From: an uncultured Paracoccaceae bacterium
Lineage (GTDB): Bacteria; Pseudomonadota; Alphaproteobacteria; Rhodobacterales; Rhodobacteraceae
Direction of reading: 5' to 3'
Assembly: GCA_913060475.1 (NCBI GenBank)
Contig: CAJXSD010000005.1
Coordinates: forward strand, 62,001-126,000
DNA length: 64,000 nucleotides
Positions 7,912 to 16,727 of the stretch are shown here, in pieces. The position numbers and the translations under genes were made by a program. The notes under the pieces are model-generated. The model saw only the letters and a program-made list of their open reading frames with translations, was not told where the DNA came from and ran no database searches. Each line of letters begins with the position of its first letter. Within the stretch, counting starts at the first letter, position 1.

Positions 7912-8738
7912 TTTTGCATCAATCCTATCCAGCCGTTTAACGCGGCCACCGCCTGCGGTTCGTCCAAAAACGGGATATGACCGCGATCGGGCACATGGGT
8001 CAGCACCATATCAGGCCTGCGCCGTTTCATTTCCAACGCGGTGTCGCGTGACAACAAATCCGATGTTGCCCCATGGATCAACGCGATCGGCAATCCATTC
8101 AACGCATCAAAAAGCGGCCAAGCGCTGGGCAGATCGCCCCCGTCAAAGGCCGCCAAAAATGCATCCCGCAGTTTCGGATCGTACCGCAGATGCAGCCCAT
8201 CCGCGTCTTGGGTATAAAGCCGCTCGGCCTCTTCGATCCAGCGCGACAGGGGCACGGTGTCAAACCCCGTGGCGGTTTTGGCGCGCAATCCAGCGGCCTG
8301 TTGATGGGTTTTGGCATTGGGGCGGCGACCGATATAATCGCAGATCAAATCCAGCCCTGATTTTTCCAACTGCGGTCCCACATCGTTCAGCGCAACCCCC
8401 AACAGCCGATCATGGGCGGTGGCGGCCAGATACATGGCGTTTAGCCCGCCGCGCGATGTGCCCAGAATGGCGACGCGATCCAAACCCAAATGATCCAATA
8501 ACTCCAACACATCCGCAGATTCGCGCGGCACAGAATAATCGGCCGCATCGCGCGCCCAATCCGATCCGCCGCGACCGCGGTAATCCAACCGGATCAGCCG
8601 ATGGTCGGCCAAATGGGGGGCCACAAAATCGAAATCGCGCCCACAGCGCGTCAACCCCGCAAGGCATAGGATGGGCAGGCCTGTTCCTTGGTCGGTGTAA
8701 TGCAATGATAGACCGTCAGACGTTGTAAAATGTGGCAT
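7908..8738 (-). CDS. Alpha/beta hydrolase
   Basis: A 276-residue alpha/beta-hydrolase. The nucleophile Ser95 is in GTSRGG and the base His is in PDRGHIPFLDEP near residue 255. The ATG at 8736-8738 follows a GAGGG site; an upstream in-frame start gives five extra residues without better support. Substrate unknown; general resemblance to epoxide hydrolase/enol-lactonase-type proteins. Its start lies one base after the stop of the dehalogenase, and it overlaps the dehydratase by 4 bases. Confidence 0.85.
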   Translation of the reverse strand: MPHFTTSDGLSLHYTDQGTGLPILCLAGLTRCGRDFDFVAPHLADHRLIRLDYRGRGGSDWARDAADYSVPRESADVLELLDHLGLDRVAILGTSRGGLNAMYLAATAHDRLLGVALNDVGPQLEKSGLDLICDYIGRRPNAKTHQQAAGLRAKTATGFDTVPLSRWIEEAERLYTQDADGLHLRYDPKLRDAFLAAFDGGDLPSAWPLFDALNGLPIALIHGATSDLLSRDTALEMKRRRPDMVLTHVPDRGHIPFLDEPQAVAALNGWIGLMQK

Positions 8739-8739
8739 A

Positions 8740-9426
8740 TTAACCCTCGGCAATGGATGGAATGTGGGACAAGTTTTCTAAAATATGATGGGGTGTGTGG
8801 GGCAGTTTATCAACCGGATCGCCTGCCCGATTGACCCATGCGGTTTGAAATCCGAACGCGGCCGCGCCAGCCGCATCCCAGCCGTTGGATGTGACAAACA
8901 ACACCTGATCTTTGGGGCAGTTAAACCGATCTAACACCATTTGATAAACCCGCATGTCGGGCTTGAACACGCCAACCGTTTCCACCGATAACACGGCATC
9001 CAGATATGTCTCTAATCCCGATGACTCGACCGCACCCGATAACATATCGGGCGATCCGTTCGACAAAATGCCGGTTTTATATCCCTTGGTCTTTAGGGTG
9101 GCCAACATCATCGGCACCTCTTGGAACGGGGCCAGTTCCCAGTATAGGGCCAACAGATCTTCGCGCAGGACCAGATCATCGGCAAGCCCCAGTTTTTCCA
9201 TGGCGAAATCTAGACCGTTCTGGGTGATGGTCCAAAAATCGGTATGGTCGTCCATGATCGCGCGCAACCAGCTGTATTGCAGTTGTTTTTGGCGCCATAT
9301 TTCGGCCAATTCGGGCCAAATCTGTTGCAAATCTCCGCGGCCTGGTTGTTGGGCCATGCGGCGCGCGGCACTGGCTACATCAAACAAGGTGCCATAGGCA
9401 TCAAAAATACACGTTGTAATCGTCAC
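8740..9426 (-). CDS. Haloacid dehalogenase, type II (HAD superfamily)
   Basis: A 228-residue HAD-superfamily protein of the L-2-haloacid dehalogenase type. The nucleophile Asp9 is in CIFDAYGTLFD, motif II is LSNGSPDM and motif III FKPDMRVY. The C-terminal SNGWDAAGAAAFGF and the segment WVNR are typical of dehalogenases as opposed to plain phosphatases. The start is taken as GTG (9424-9426) behind AGGAGA; a nearer-looking ATG at 9429-9431 runs into a stop after one codon. It is the first gene of the minus-strand operon running to 1761. Confidence 0.87.
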   Translation of the reverse strand: MTITTCIFDAYGTLFDVASAARRMAQQPGRGDLQQIWPELAEIWRQKQLQYSWLRAIMDDHTDFWTITQNGLDFAMEKLGLADDLVLREDLLALYWELAPFQEVPMMLATLKTKGYKTGILSNGSPDMLSGAVESSGLETYLDAVLSVETVGVFKPDMRVYQMVLDRFNCPKDQVLFVTSNGWDAAGAAAFGFQTAWVNRAGDPVDKLPHTPHHILENLSHIPSIAEG

Positions 9427-9606
9427 GGCATGTCTCCTCTTGTTTGTGACATTTGCATGATGGGCGCGGATGGAAAAGTCCAAAAAGGAAAAATCCTGAA
9501 ATCGGGTTTACTTTTGCAAGGTGACCCGTCAGGATATGGGCATCGCCAAGTACCCGCATAATCTTTGCGGCCTTGAAATTCACTTTCCCAAAAATTGGAC
9601 AAGACT

Positions 9607-10035
9607 ATGACAGCAGCAAAAGCGGGTGACACCGTACGCATTCACTATACCGGTACATTGGACGATGGCACCGTATTCGACAGCAGCCAAGGCCGTGACC
9701 CGTTGGAATTTCAGGTGGGCAGCGGTCAGATTATTCCAGGTTTGGATACGGCCATTCCCGGCATGGTCGTGGGGGACAAAAAAACCGTGACGGTCGCCTG
9801 CGCGGACGCCTATGGCCCCATTCACCCCGAAGCCCGCCAAGCGGTGCCACGCGCCGAAATCCCGGCCGATATTCCGCTGGATTTGGGAACCCAGTTGCAG
9901 GTGCAAACGCCTGACGGTCAGGCCATGCCCGTCACCGTGGTCGAAGTGACCGAAACAGAAGTCACCCTGGACGCCAACCATCCCTTGGCTGGCAAAGACC
10001 TGACCTTTGCCATCGAAATGGTTGCGATTAACTGA
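9607..10035 (+). CDS. FKBP-type peptidyl-prolyl cis-trans isomerase (SlyD-like)
   Basis: A 142-residue protein with the FKBP core (VRIHYTGTLDDGTVFDSS, GSGQIIPGLD) and the inserted chaperone flap typical of SlyD. It helps protein folding in the cytoplasm. Unlike E. coli SlyD there is no long histidine-rich tail. The ATG at 9607 has only a weak ribosome-binding site; an in-frame TTG at 9595 is a poorer alternative. The 3' end overlaps the convergent quinone oxidoreductase by 8 bases. Confidence 0.92.
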   Translation: MTAAKAGDTVRIHYTGTLDDGTVFDSSQGRDPLEFQVGSGQIIPGLDTAIPGMVVGDKKTVTVACADAYGPIHPEARQAVPRAEIPADIPLDLGTQLQVQTPDGQAMPVTVVEVTETEVTLDANHPLAGKDLTFAIEMVAIN

Positions 10036-11017
10036 TTTTTAGCAAAATCGCTCCGGCGCGGCCCGGTGTCAGTGTGGCATCATGGGCCGCGGCACAATTT
10101 TCCAGATCCGTGATCATGCCGATATCGGGTTTGAATGCCCCATCCGCATGGGCGCGGTGCAAAATGTCAATTGCGGCCTGACGTTGACCCATGGGCAGGA
10201 TATAGATCAGGACCACATCGATTGTGATTGCCTTGAACAGATAGGGGCCAAAGGGCAGGGTCGGTGCCATGGTTTTGGCCGATCCATAGGCCGCGATCGT
10301 GCCATTTGCGCGCACAACCTGATGCAGCAGATCGATGTTTTCGCCAAACTCAACCTCGACCGCGCGATCCACGCCATTGGGGGCAATTTCCAAAATATCG
10401 GCGGCAAGGGTGTCAGACCGATAATCCAGCACATGATCGGCCCCTGCCGCGCGGATGCGGTCAAACCCGCTGGGCGATCCGGTGGCAATGACTGTGGCGC
10501 CGCCCCATTTCGCCAGTTGGATCGCATTATGACCCACCGATCCCGCGCCACCCGAAACCAACAGGGTTTGCCCCAGCGAGTTATCGCCACCGCCAAACAC
10601 CGAATGGGCCGCCGTTAATCCGGGAATGCCCAGACAGGCCCCCGTTTCCAGTGACATATCATCGGGCAGGCGCACCGCCTGTGCGCTGGGCAAGGCGATG
10701 TATTCAGCCGCTGTGCCATAGGGGCGTTGCCACTGACCATTCCATATCCAGACCCGTTCGCCGATACGGTCCACGGACACGCCATCGCCCACGGCCGTAA
10801 TTTCCCCCGATCCGTCCGAATTGGGAATAATCACGTCAAAGGCCGGTTTCGTCACGCCGGGCCGTGACCCTGCACGCGCCTTGGCATCCGATGGGTTTGC
10901 GCCGGAATAGGCCAGTTTAACCAAGACCTCGCCCGCGGCGGGTTGCGGCATAGGGGTTTGGCCATAGGTGATGACCTCGGCCGCTGGGCCGAATTTAGAA
11001 TAGGTTATTGATTTCAT
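10028..11017 (-). CDS. NADPH:quinone oxidoreductase family protein (zinc-free MDR)
   Basis: A 329-residue medium-chain dehydrogenase without zinc-ligand cysteines, as in quinone oxidoreductases (QOR). The nucleotide-binding loop is SGGAGSVGHNAIQLAK, and the N-terminal part contains YSGANPSDAKAR. It reduces quinones or enones with NADPH. The ATG at 11015-11017 begins MKSITYSKFG. It starts only 4 bases after the irr stop, so it is likely cotranscribed with irr. Confidence 0.88.
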   Translation of the reverse strand: MKSITYSKFGPAAEVITYGQTPMPQPAAGEVLVKLAYSGANPSDAKARAGSRPGVTKPAFDVIIPNSDGSGEITAVGDGVSVDRIGERVWIWNGQWQRPYGTAAEYIALPSAQAVRLPDDMSLETGACLGIPGLTAAHSVFGGGDNSLGQTLLVSGGAGSVGHNAIQLAKWGGATVIATGSPSGFDRIRAAGADHVLDYRSDTLAADILEIAPNGVDRAVEVEFGENIDLLHQVVRANGTIAAYGSAKTMAPTLPFGPYLFKAITIDVVLIYILPMGQRQAAIDILHRAHADGAFKPDIGMITDLENCAAAHDATLTPGRAGAILLKIS

Positions 11018-11021
11018 GTAT

Positions 11022-11441
11022 TTACACCTTTTTGCGCAGGCGAATGACCACGTCGACAGATGCAATTTCCGCGCCCGCGGGCGCATCAGGCAGCTGTGCG
11101 ATTTTTAATTGATCGGCGGGGGCATCGGTTAACCGGCCCTCATCCTCCCAGAAAAAATGGGGGTGATCGTGGGTGTTTGTGTCAAAGTAGCTTTTGGTGC
11201 CGTCGACCGACACCTCTTGCATCAATCCTGCATCGCAAAACGCGCGCAGGGTGTTATAGACGGTGGCCAATGACACCTTTTCTGCGGTGACCAGATCGTG
11301 TTCAAACAGGCTTTCGGCGGTGACGTGGCGATGTTTGCCATCCCCGATCAAAGCCTGTGCCAGAACCACCCGCTGCCGCGTGGGGCGCAGATTTGATTGT
11401 GCCAGCCAATCCTTGGCGCGTTGTGTCGTTGATGTGATCAT
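11022..11441 (-). CDS. irr: Iron response regulator Irr (Fur superfamily)
   Basis: A 139-residue Fur-family regulator whose sequence fits Irr: LRPTRQRVVLAQAL in the DNA-binding domain, HRHVTAESLFEHD, SLATVYNTLRAF, and the histidine-rich HDHPHFFWEDEG. Irr controls iron and haem genes when iron is low. The N-terminal haem-regulatory Cys-Pro motif of Bradyrhizobium Irr is absent. The start at 11441 removes 28 upstream in-frame residues that do not look Fur-like. It is divergent from fabA, an arrangement common in Rhodobacterales. Confidence 0.9.
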   Translation of the reverse strand: MITSTTQRAKDWLAQSNLRPTRQRVVLAQALIGDGKHRHVTAESLFEHDLVTAEKVSLATVYNTLRAFCDAGLMQEVSVDGTKSYFDTNTHDHPHFFWEDEGRLTDAPADQLKIAQLPDAPAGAEIASVDVVIRLRKKV

Positions 11442-11465
11442 ACCGGTTACCTGTATCTTTGGGGT

Positions 11466-11495
11466 ACAATATGCGTATCTGTCGGGAAATTTCAA
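11466..11495 (-). promoter_or_regulatory. Candidate promoter of irr
   Basis: On the minus strand TTGAAA (11490-11495) and TATTGT (11466-11471) are separated by 18 bases, 25 bases upstream of the irr start codon. No clear Irr box was recognised in the irr-fabA gap. Confidence 0.4.
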
Positions 11496-11600
11496 TGGTT
11501 TTTGTGACTTGTGTCTGCATTCCAACGTTCCAAGGCTTGCCTAAAGCAAGGTCGCAGTGATAGAGGAAAGAAAAGTCATTATACTAAGGAACCTAGCTCG

Positions 11601-12110
11601 ATGTCGAATTTCCCCACCAGCTTTGATCGCGATGACCTGTTGAAATGCGCGCGCGGTGAATTGTTTGGTCCCGGTAACGCACAGTTGCCCGAACCCCCCA
11701 TGCTGATGATGGATCGGATCACAGACATCAGCGCCGATGGGGGCGAACATGGCAAGGGGCATGTTATTGCCGAATTCGATATCAAGCCGGATTTGTGGTT
11801 TTTCGATTGCCATTTTCCGGGCAACCCCATCATGCCCGGATGTCTGGGGCTGGATGGATTGTGGCAGTTGACAGGGTTTAACCTGGGCTGGCGCGGCTGG
11901 CAGGGGCGTGGATATGCGCTGGGTGTGGGCGAGGTCAAATTGACCGGCATGGTGCGCCCAGATCGCCAGATGCTGACCTATCGCGTGAATTTCACCAAAG
12001 CGGTGCAGACACGGCGTTTGACCATGGGTGTGGCCGATGGCATCGTCGAGGCCGATGGTGAAGTCATCTATCAAGTAAAAGACATGAAAGTTGCGCTGTC
12101 AGAATCCTGA
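11601..12110 (+). CDS. fabA: 3-hydroxydecanoyl-ACP dehydratase/isomerase FabA
   Basis: A 169-residue bifunctional dehydratase that makes and isomerises the C10 double bond at the branch point of unsaturated fatty-acid synthesis. The catalytic His71 is in [14 protein letters not shown] and Asp85 in CLGLDGLW. The start ATG at 11601 gives [10 protein letters not shown]; an AAGGA sits 10 bases upstream. It is followed by fabB after 25 bases, and by fabI, as usual in this group. Confidence 0.96.
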   Translation: MSNFPTSFDRDDLLKCARGELFGPGNAQLPEPPMLMMDRITDISADGGEHGKGHVIAEFDIKPDLWFFDCHFPGNPIMPGCLGLDGLWQLTGFNLGWRGWQGRGYALGVGEVKLTGMVRPDRQMLTYRVNFTKAVQTRRLTMGVADGIVEADGEVIYQVKDMKVALSES

Positions 12111-12135
12111 TTGCCAAACCTATAGGAGTATATGC

Positions 12136-13365
12136 ATGCGCAGAGTTGTTGTGACAGGGTTGGGCGTTGTGTCGTCCATCGGGAATAACGCAGCCGAGGT
12201 TTTGGCCAGCTTGAAAGCAGGAAAATCCGGCATTACCGCCAATGCGGATATGGCCGAATACGGATTTCGCAGCCAGATCGCGGGGAATGTGAAACTGGAT
12301 GTGGCCGATCACGTCGATAAACGGACCCTGCGGTTTATGGGCCCCGGTGCCGCCTATGCTTATGTCGCGATGGAACAGGCGATTGCAGACGCCGGCCTAA
12401 GCGCGGATGAGGTGTCAAACATGCGCACAGGGTTGGTTGCCGGATCGGGTGGCCCGTCCACCAGCGCGATGTTGGCTGCGCACCAAGTTGTGCAAAAATC
12501 GGGATCGCCCAAACGGATTGGGCCGTTTGCGGTTCCAAAATGTATGTCATCGACGATTTCGGCAAACCTGTCGACGGCGTTCAAGATCAAGGGCATCAAT
12601 TATTCCATCACCTCAGCCTGTTCGACATCGCTGCATTGTATCGGAAATGCGGCGGAACAGATTATGATGGGCAAACAGGATATCATGTTTGCCGGTGGTG
12701 GCGAAGAGCTGGATTGGACACTGTCGTGTCTGTTTGATGCTATGGGGGCCATGTCGTCGAAATATAACGACACCCCCGAAAAGGCGTCGCGCGCATTCGA
12801 TGCAAACCGCGATGGGTTTGTGATCGGCGGCGGCGGCGGGATCGTCGTATTAGAGGATCTGGAACACGCGCTGGCGCGTGGGGCCAAGATTTATGCCGAA
12901 GTGACTGGATATGGTGCCACGTCCGACGGCCACGACATGGTGGCCCCATCGGGCGAGGGCGGCGAACGCGCGATGCGTTTAGCGCTGCAAAGCTTGGGCG
13001 AGGGGCGCAAGGTGGGATACATCAACGCACATGGCACATCGACCCCCGTGGGCGATGTCGGCGAGATCGAGGCCGTGCGCCGTGTCTTTGGCCAAGGATC
13101 AACGCCGCCGGTCAGTTCGACCAAATCGATGACCGGTCACAGCCAGGGGGCCACCGGCGCGCAAGAAGCGATTTATTGTTTGTTGATGCTGGAGCATGAT
13201 TTTATCGCGCCATCGATCAACGTGGAAACATTGGATCCCGCGTTGGAACCTGCGGAAATTGCGACCCGTTTGGTGGAAAATGCCGGTTTGGATACGGTGA
13301 TGACCAATAGTTTCGGTTTTGGCGGAACGAACGGGTCGATGTTATTGTCGCGGTATCGCGGTTAG
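12136..13365 (+). CDS. fabB: 3-oxoacyl-ACP synthase I FabB
   Basis: A 409-residue condensing enzyme that elongates cis-unsaturated acyl-ACPs. The catalytic triad is Cys162 ([10 protein letters not shown]), His298 ([11 protein letters not shown]) and His334 ([10 protein letters not shown]). The start at 12136 has AGGAG seven bases upstream. It is in an operon with fabA. Hairpins follow the stop before fabI. Confidence 0.96.
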   Translation: MRRVVVTGLGVVSSIGNNAAEVLASLKAGKSGITANADMAEYGFRSQIAGNVKLDVADHVDKRTLRFMGPGAAYAYVAMEQAIADAGLSADEVSNMRTGLVAGSGGPSTSAMLAAHQVVQKSGSPKRIGPFAVPKCMSSTISANLSTAFKIKGINYSITSACSTSLHCIGNAAEQIMMGKQDIMFAGGGEELDWTLSCLFDAMGAMSSKYNDTPEKASRAFDANRDGFVIGGGGGIVVLEDLEHALARGAKIYAEVTGYGATSDGHDMVAPSGEGGERAMRLALQSLGEGRKVGYINAHGTSTPVGDVGEIEAVRRVFGQGSTPPVSSTKSMTGHSQGATGAQEAIYCLLMLEHDFIAPSINVETLDPALEPAEIATRLVENAGLDTVMTNSFGFGGTNGSMLLSRYRG

Positions 13366-13372
13366 GTGAGGG

Positions 13373-13405
13373 GAGGGCTTTGCCCTCTTGGCCGCGGTCG
13401 CGGCC
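13373..13405 (+). terminator. Two adjacent hairpins between fabB and fabI
   Basis: GAGGGC/GCCCTC (13373-13378 with 13382-13387) and GGCCGCG/CGCGGCC (13390-13396 with 13399-13405) are two perfect inverted repeats directly after fabB. There is no long T-run, so termination may be partial. The second hairpin belongs to the composite repeat described at 13416. Confidence 0.5.
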
Positions 13406-13415
13406 AATTCACCCA

Positions 13416-13439
13416 GAGTATTTATCGCAAAAATGAAAG
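13416..13439 (+). repeat. Intergenic 23-mer repeat, copy 1
   Basis: A copy with one extra base and small changes in the core (GAGTATTTATCGC...GAAAG) of the short repeat also found at 21977, 27975, 46028 and 55023. It lies 10 bases after a GC-rich hairpin and 25 bases before the fabI start. Confidence 0.75.
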
Positions 13440-13464
13440 CCATTTTGGAATTTAGGGGACTGTG

Positions 13465-14250
13465 ATGCAGCTGGCCGGAAAACGTGGATTGGTTATGGGG
13501 GTTGCCAATGAGCGATCCATTGCTTGGGGGATTGCCAAGGCCTGTGCAGAGGCAGGGGCGGAATTGGCCTTTACCTATCAAGGGGAGGCGTTCGGGTCGC
13601 GTTTGGCGCCCTTGGCGGCATCGGTTGGGTCGGATTTCATGGTGGATGTAGATGTATCTGATGATGCGTCGTTGGATGCGGCCTTTGATCAGTTGGCGGC
13701 GCGTTGGGATCGGTTGGATTTCGTGGTGCATGCCATTGCCTATTCCGACAAGAATGAATTGACGGGGCGGTTTATCAATACGAGCCGCGCGAATTTCAAG
13801 AATTCGTTGGATATTTCGGCCTATTCCTTTATCGAGGTGGCGCGGCGGGCGCATCCGATGATGGTTGAGAACGGGGGCACGTTGATTACCCTGACTTATC
13901 AGGGGTCAAATCGGGTTACACCGTTTTATAATGTGATGGGCGTGGCAAAGGCCGCGTTAGAGGCGACGACGCGGTATTTGGCCAATGATCTGGGTCCGGA
14001 CGGGATCCGTGTGAACGCCATTTCGCCCGGTCCGATGAAAACTCTGGCAGGGGCGGCCATTGGGGGCGCGCGCAAGACCTATAAGCATACCGACACCAAC
14101 GCGCCGTTGCGGTCGAACGCCACATTAGAGGCCGTGGGTGGCACGGCCGTCTATCTGGTGTCGGACGCAGGGGCCTGCACCACGGGCGAGATTATTCGCG
14201 TGGATGGTGGGTACCACGTGTTGGGGATGCCGCAGCCTGAAAATATCTGA
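13465..14250 (+). CDS. fabI: Enoyl-ACP reductase FabI
   Basis: A 261-residue NADH-dependent enoyl-ACP reductase. Its motifs match FabI almost position by position: GVANERSIAWGIA (12-24), active-site Tyr145 and Tyr155 with Lys162 (FYNVMGVAK), and NALSPGPMKT-like NAISPGPMKTLAG. The enzyme does the last reduction of each fatty-acid elongation cycle. ATG at 13465 follows AGGGGA. FabI-type residues around Tyr155 suggest an ordinary triclosan-binding pocket. Confidence 0.95.
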   Translation: MQLAGKRGLVMGVANERSIAWGIAKACAEAGAELAFTYQGEAFGSRLAPLAASVGSDFMVDVDVSDDASLDAAFDQLAARWDRLDFVVHAIAYSDKNELTGRFINTSRANFKNSLDISAYSFIEVARRAHPMMVENGGTLITLTYQGSNRVTPFYNVMGVAKAALEATTRYLANDLGPDGIRVNAISPGPMKTLAGAAIGGARKTYKHTDTNAPLRSNATLEAVGGTAVYLVSDAGACTTGEIIRVDGGYHVLGMPQPENI

Positions 14251-14256
14251 GGGTGT

Positions 14257-14272
14257 GGCGGATTAGTCCGCC
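14257..14272. terminator. Hairpin shared by convergent fabI and miaB
   Basis: GGCGGA (14257-14262) and TCCGCC (14267-14272) form a 6-bp stem with a 4-base loop between the two convergent genes; the loop contains the miaB stop codon. It lacks a long T-run on either side. Confidence 0.45.
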
Positions 14273-15588
14273 AGTTCCCCATTCAGTGAATTTCGGTTGC
14301 TTTGCGTGATACGCACGCGGCGGATATCGCCGACTTTGGCATCTGTGTCCGAGACATGAACCGCATGTAGGTATTCGGATTTGCCAACCATTTGGTTGTC
14401 AAAGCGCCCCGCACGTTCAAACAGGACCGATACGGTTTTGGCAACCATGCTGTCCTGAATGGATTTTTGTTGATCTGCGATCAGGGATTGCAGTTGGGCC
14501 AGACGGTCTGTTTTGACATCCTCGGCCACCTGGTCGCGTTCGGCGGCGGGAGTGCCGGGGCGAGTTGAGTATTTGAAGGAAAAGGCCTGACCATAGTTGA
14601 CCGCGCGGATCAGATCCATGGTGTCCTGGAAATCCTGGTCGGTTTCCTCGGGGAAGCCCACGATAAAATCGCCAGAGATCAAAATATCGGGCCGCGCTGC
14701 GCGGATGCGGTCGATCAGCGCCAGATAGCTGGCGGCATCGTGGCTGCGGTTCATCCGTTTTAGGATGCGGTCAGATCCGGATTGTACGGGCAGATGCAGA
14801 TAGGGCATCAGTTTGGAACAGGTTCCATGTGCTTCGATCAGATCATCGGACATGTCGTTGGGGTGGCTGGTGGTAAACCGGATGCGTTCCAACCCGTCGA
14901 CGCGGTCCAATTCCCAGATCAATTTGGCCAGCGACCAATCGCCCCCGTCGGGACCTGCGCCGTGATAGGCGTTGACGTTTTGACCCAAGAGCGTGATTTC
15001 ACGCACGCCGCGGTCGACCAATTCGCGGGCCTCGTCCAGAATGCGCGACGCAGGGCGCGATACCTCGGCACCGCGGGTATAGGGCACCACGCAAAAGGCG
15101 CAGAATTTATCGCAGCCCTCTTGGACGGTCAAAAATGCGGCCGGGGCGCGTTTGGCCTTGGGGCGGGATTTGAGGTGTTCGAATTTGTCCTCGGTCGGGA
15201 AATCGGTGTCGATCGCTTTGGCACCTTGGCCGGCTTTGGCCTCTAACTCGGGCAGGCGGTGATAGCTTTGGGGGCCGACAACAAGATCGACCAAGGGCTG
15301 GCGGCGCATGATTTCGTCACCTTCGGCCTGGGCGACACAGCCCGCAACGCCGATTTTCAGATCGGGCTTTTCGGTTTTCAGATGTTTATAGCGGCCCAAC
15401 TCGGAATAGACCTTTTCGGCCGCCTTTTCGCGGATATGACAGGTGTTCAGCAAAATCATGTCTGCATCATCGGGGGTGTCCGTTTCGACATAGCCGGCCC
15501 CGCCCATGGCCTCGGCCATGCGTTCGCTGTCATAGACATTCATCTGGCAGCCATAGGTCTTGATGTACAGTTTTTTCGGCGTTGTCAT
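14263..15588 (-). CDS. miaB: tRNA-2-methylthio-N6-dimethylallyladenosine synthase MiaB
   Basis: A 441-residue radical-SAM methylthiotransferase that adds the 2-methylthio group to i6A37 of tRNAs. The UPF0004 domain has cysteines C14, C50 and C84 for one Fe-S cluster. The radical-SAM cluster motif is C159-xxx-C163-xx-C166 (CDKFCAFC). A C-terminal TRAM domain follows. Full length for the family. Convergent with fabI. Confidence 0.97.
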   Translation of the reverse strand: MTTPKKLYIKTYGCQMNVYDSERMAEAMGGAGYVETDTPDDADMILLNTCHIREKAAEKVYSELGRYKHLKTEKPDLKIGVAGCVAQAEGDEIMRRQPLVDLVVGPQSYHRLPELEAKAGQGAKAIDTDFPTEDKFEHLKSRPKAKRAPAAFLTVQEGCDKFCAFCVVPYTRGAEVSRPASRILDEARELVDRGVREITLLGQNVNAYHGAGPDGGDWSLAKLIWELDRVDGLERIRFTTSHPNDMSDDLIEAHGTCSKLMPYLHLPVQSGSDRILKRMNRSHDAASYLALIDRIRAARPDILISGDFIVGFPEETDQDFQDTMDLIRAVNYGQAFSFKYSTRPGTPAAERDQVAEDVKTDRLAQLQSLIADQQKSIQDSMVAKTVSVLFERAGRFDNQMVGKSEYLHAVHVSDTDAKVGDIRRVRITQSNRNSLNGELAD

Positions 15589-15697
15589 ATCTGTCGGTCC
15601 TGTCCAATCGTGGTGCGGCCTGCTATATCAAATTATGGCTGACTTGCAATGGTTGGGAATTTAATCTTAGCTATCAGCACCAGAGGGACGGCAGGGA

Positions 15698-16579
15698 ATG
15701 TTCGATTTTAACAGCTTGGATGACTTGATCGCCAAAGGGCCGCGGTTTGCGCGGTCTGACGTGGTGGCATTGATCCTGGCCGAGGATTTTTTCCAAATTG
15801 ATCAAACGATCGCACATCACCTGCGGATGGGGTTTGATCACTGTATTGTGATATCGCGCAGCGCTATGCATCAGGGTGTGCGGGCGCAGGATGCTGTCAC
15901 CACCGTGTATCATGATGTTTTCGCCACAAACGCCATGGCTGATGTGGTCAATCGCTGTATGCCAATGTTTGATGGTGGGTGGGTCATGGTCTGTTACAAC
16001 GGGGAATTTCTGTATTTCCCGTTTTGTGAAACGCGCAGCATTTCGGATGTGACCCGGTTTGTCACCCAAGAAAAACGGCCCGTCATTCCCATCGTTGTGG
16101 TTGATGCCTATCCCGCACAGATGCCGCGCGCGCCGTATGACACGGGGTATGATCCAACGTCGGGTGATGTTTTGATCGATTCCATCGGGTATCACGCAAA
16201 GCCGCGGTGGAATATGGATCAGGGCCGCGCCCATGACCGGCAATTGGATATGTTTGGCGGTCTGAAATGGCGATTTTCAAACTATGTGCCGTTTGAACGC
16301 CGCCGGATTGATCGCGTGGCCCTGTTTCAGGCGCGGGCGGGATTGGTGATGGGGGATGATTGGACCTGTTCTGATCCGGACTATAACACCTATCAAGGGA
16401 TATATCACAACAATCTGCGGGCAGCCCTAGTATCGCACCGCACGGCCAAAGCACTGTCGCAAAACCCTGCGTCGCGATCCGAAATTGAACAGTTTGCTTG
16501 GGGCCATTCGGTGCCATGGACAGGCCAATCGCGGCAATTGTTGGATTTGGGCCTGATCGAGGCGGGCCAGTGGTTTTAG
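15698..16579 (+). CDS. Conserved hypothetical protein, possible glycosyltransferase-like fold
   Basis: A 293-residue soluble protein I cannot name. The N-terminal half (ALILAEDFFQIDQTIAHHLRMGFDH..., FATNAMADVVNRC, then a hydrophobic strand WVMVCYNGEFLYFP at residues 95-108) has the layout of GT2-type glycosyltransferases that act on distant sugars. However, where a DxD/DEF metal motif is expected the sequence reads CYNGEF, so activity is doubtful. This assignment is an inference from pattern only. A GCAGGGA sits just before the ATG. It stands alone between miaB and phoH. Confidence 0.6.
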   Translation: MFDFNSLDDLIAKGPRFARSDVVALILAEDFFQIDQTIAHHLRMGFDHCIVISRSAMHQGVRAQDAVTTVYHDVFATNAMADVVNRCMPMFDGGWVMVCYNGEFLYFPFCETRSISDVTRFVTQEKRPVIPIVVVDAYPAQMPRAPYDTGYDPTSGDVLIDSIGYHAKPRWNMDQGRAHDRQLDMFGGLKWRFSNYVPFERRRIDRVALFQARAGLVMGDDWTCSDPDYNTYQGIYHNNLRAALVSHRTAKALSQNPASRSEIEQFAWGHSVPWTGQSRQLLDLGLIEAGQWF

Positions 16580-16727
16580 GTATGGTTTTAGTGGTGGTTT
16601 AACAGGTGTGATTGATAATGCCTGTTGGCTGGGCAAAGATGTGAAATTTTCATGACAGGTGATAACAAGGTCTTGCGTTTTCTGGCAAGGCACGGCACCA
16701 TATATGCACTTGGATAAGGAGTATTGT

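Noticed and set aside
9429-9431. ATG as start of the haloacid dehalogenase
   Set aside because: This ATG is out of frame and followed by a stop after one codon; the GTG at 9424-9426 fits the ribosome-binding site and frame.
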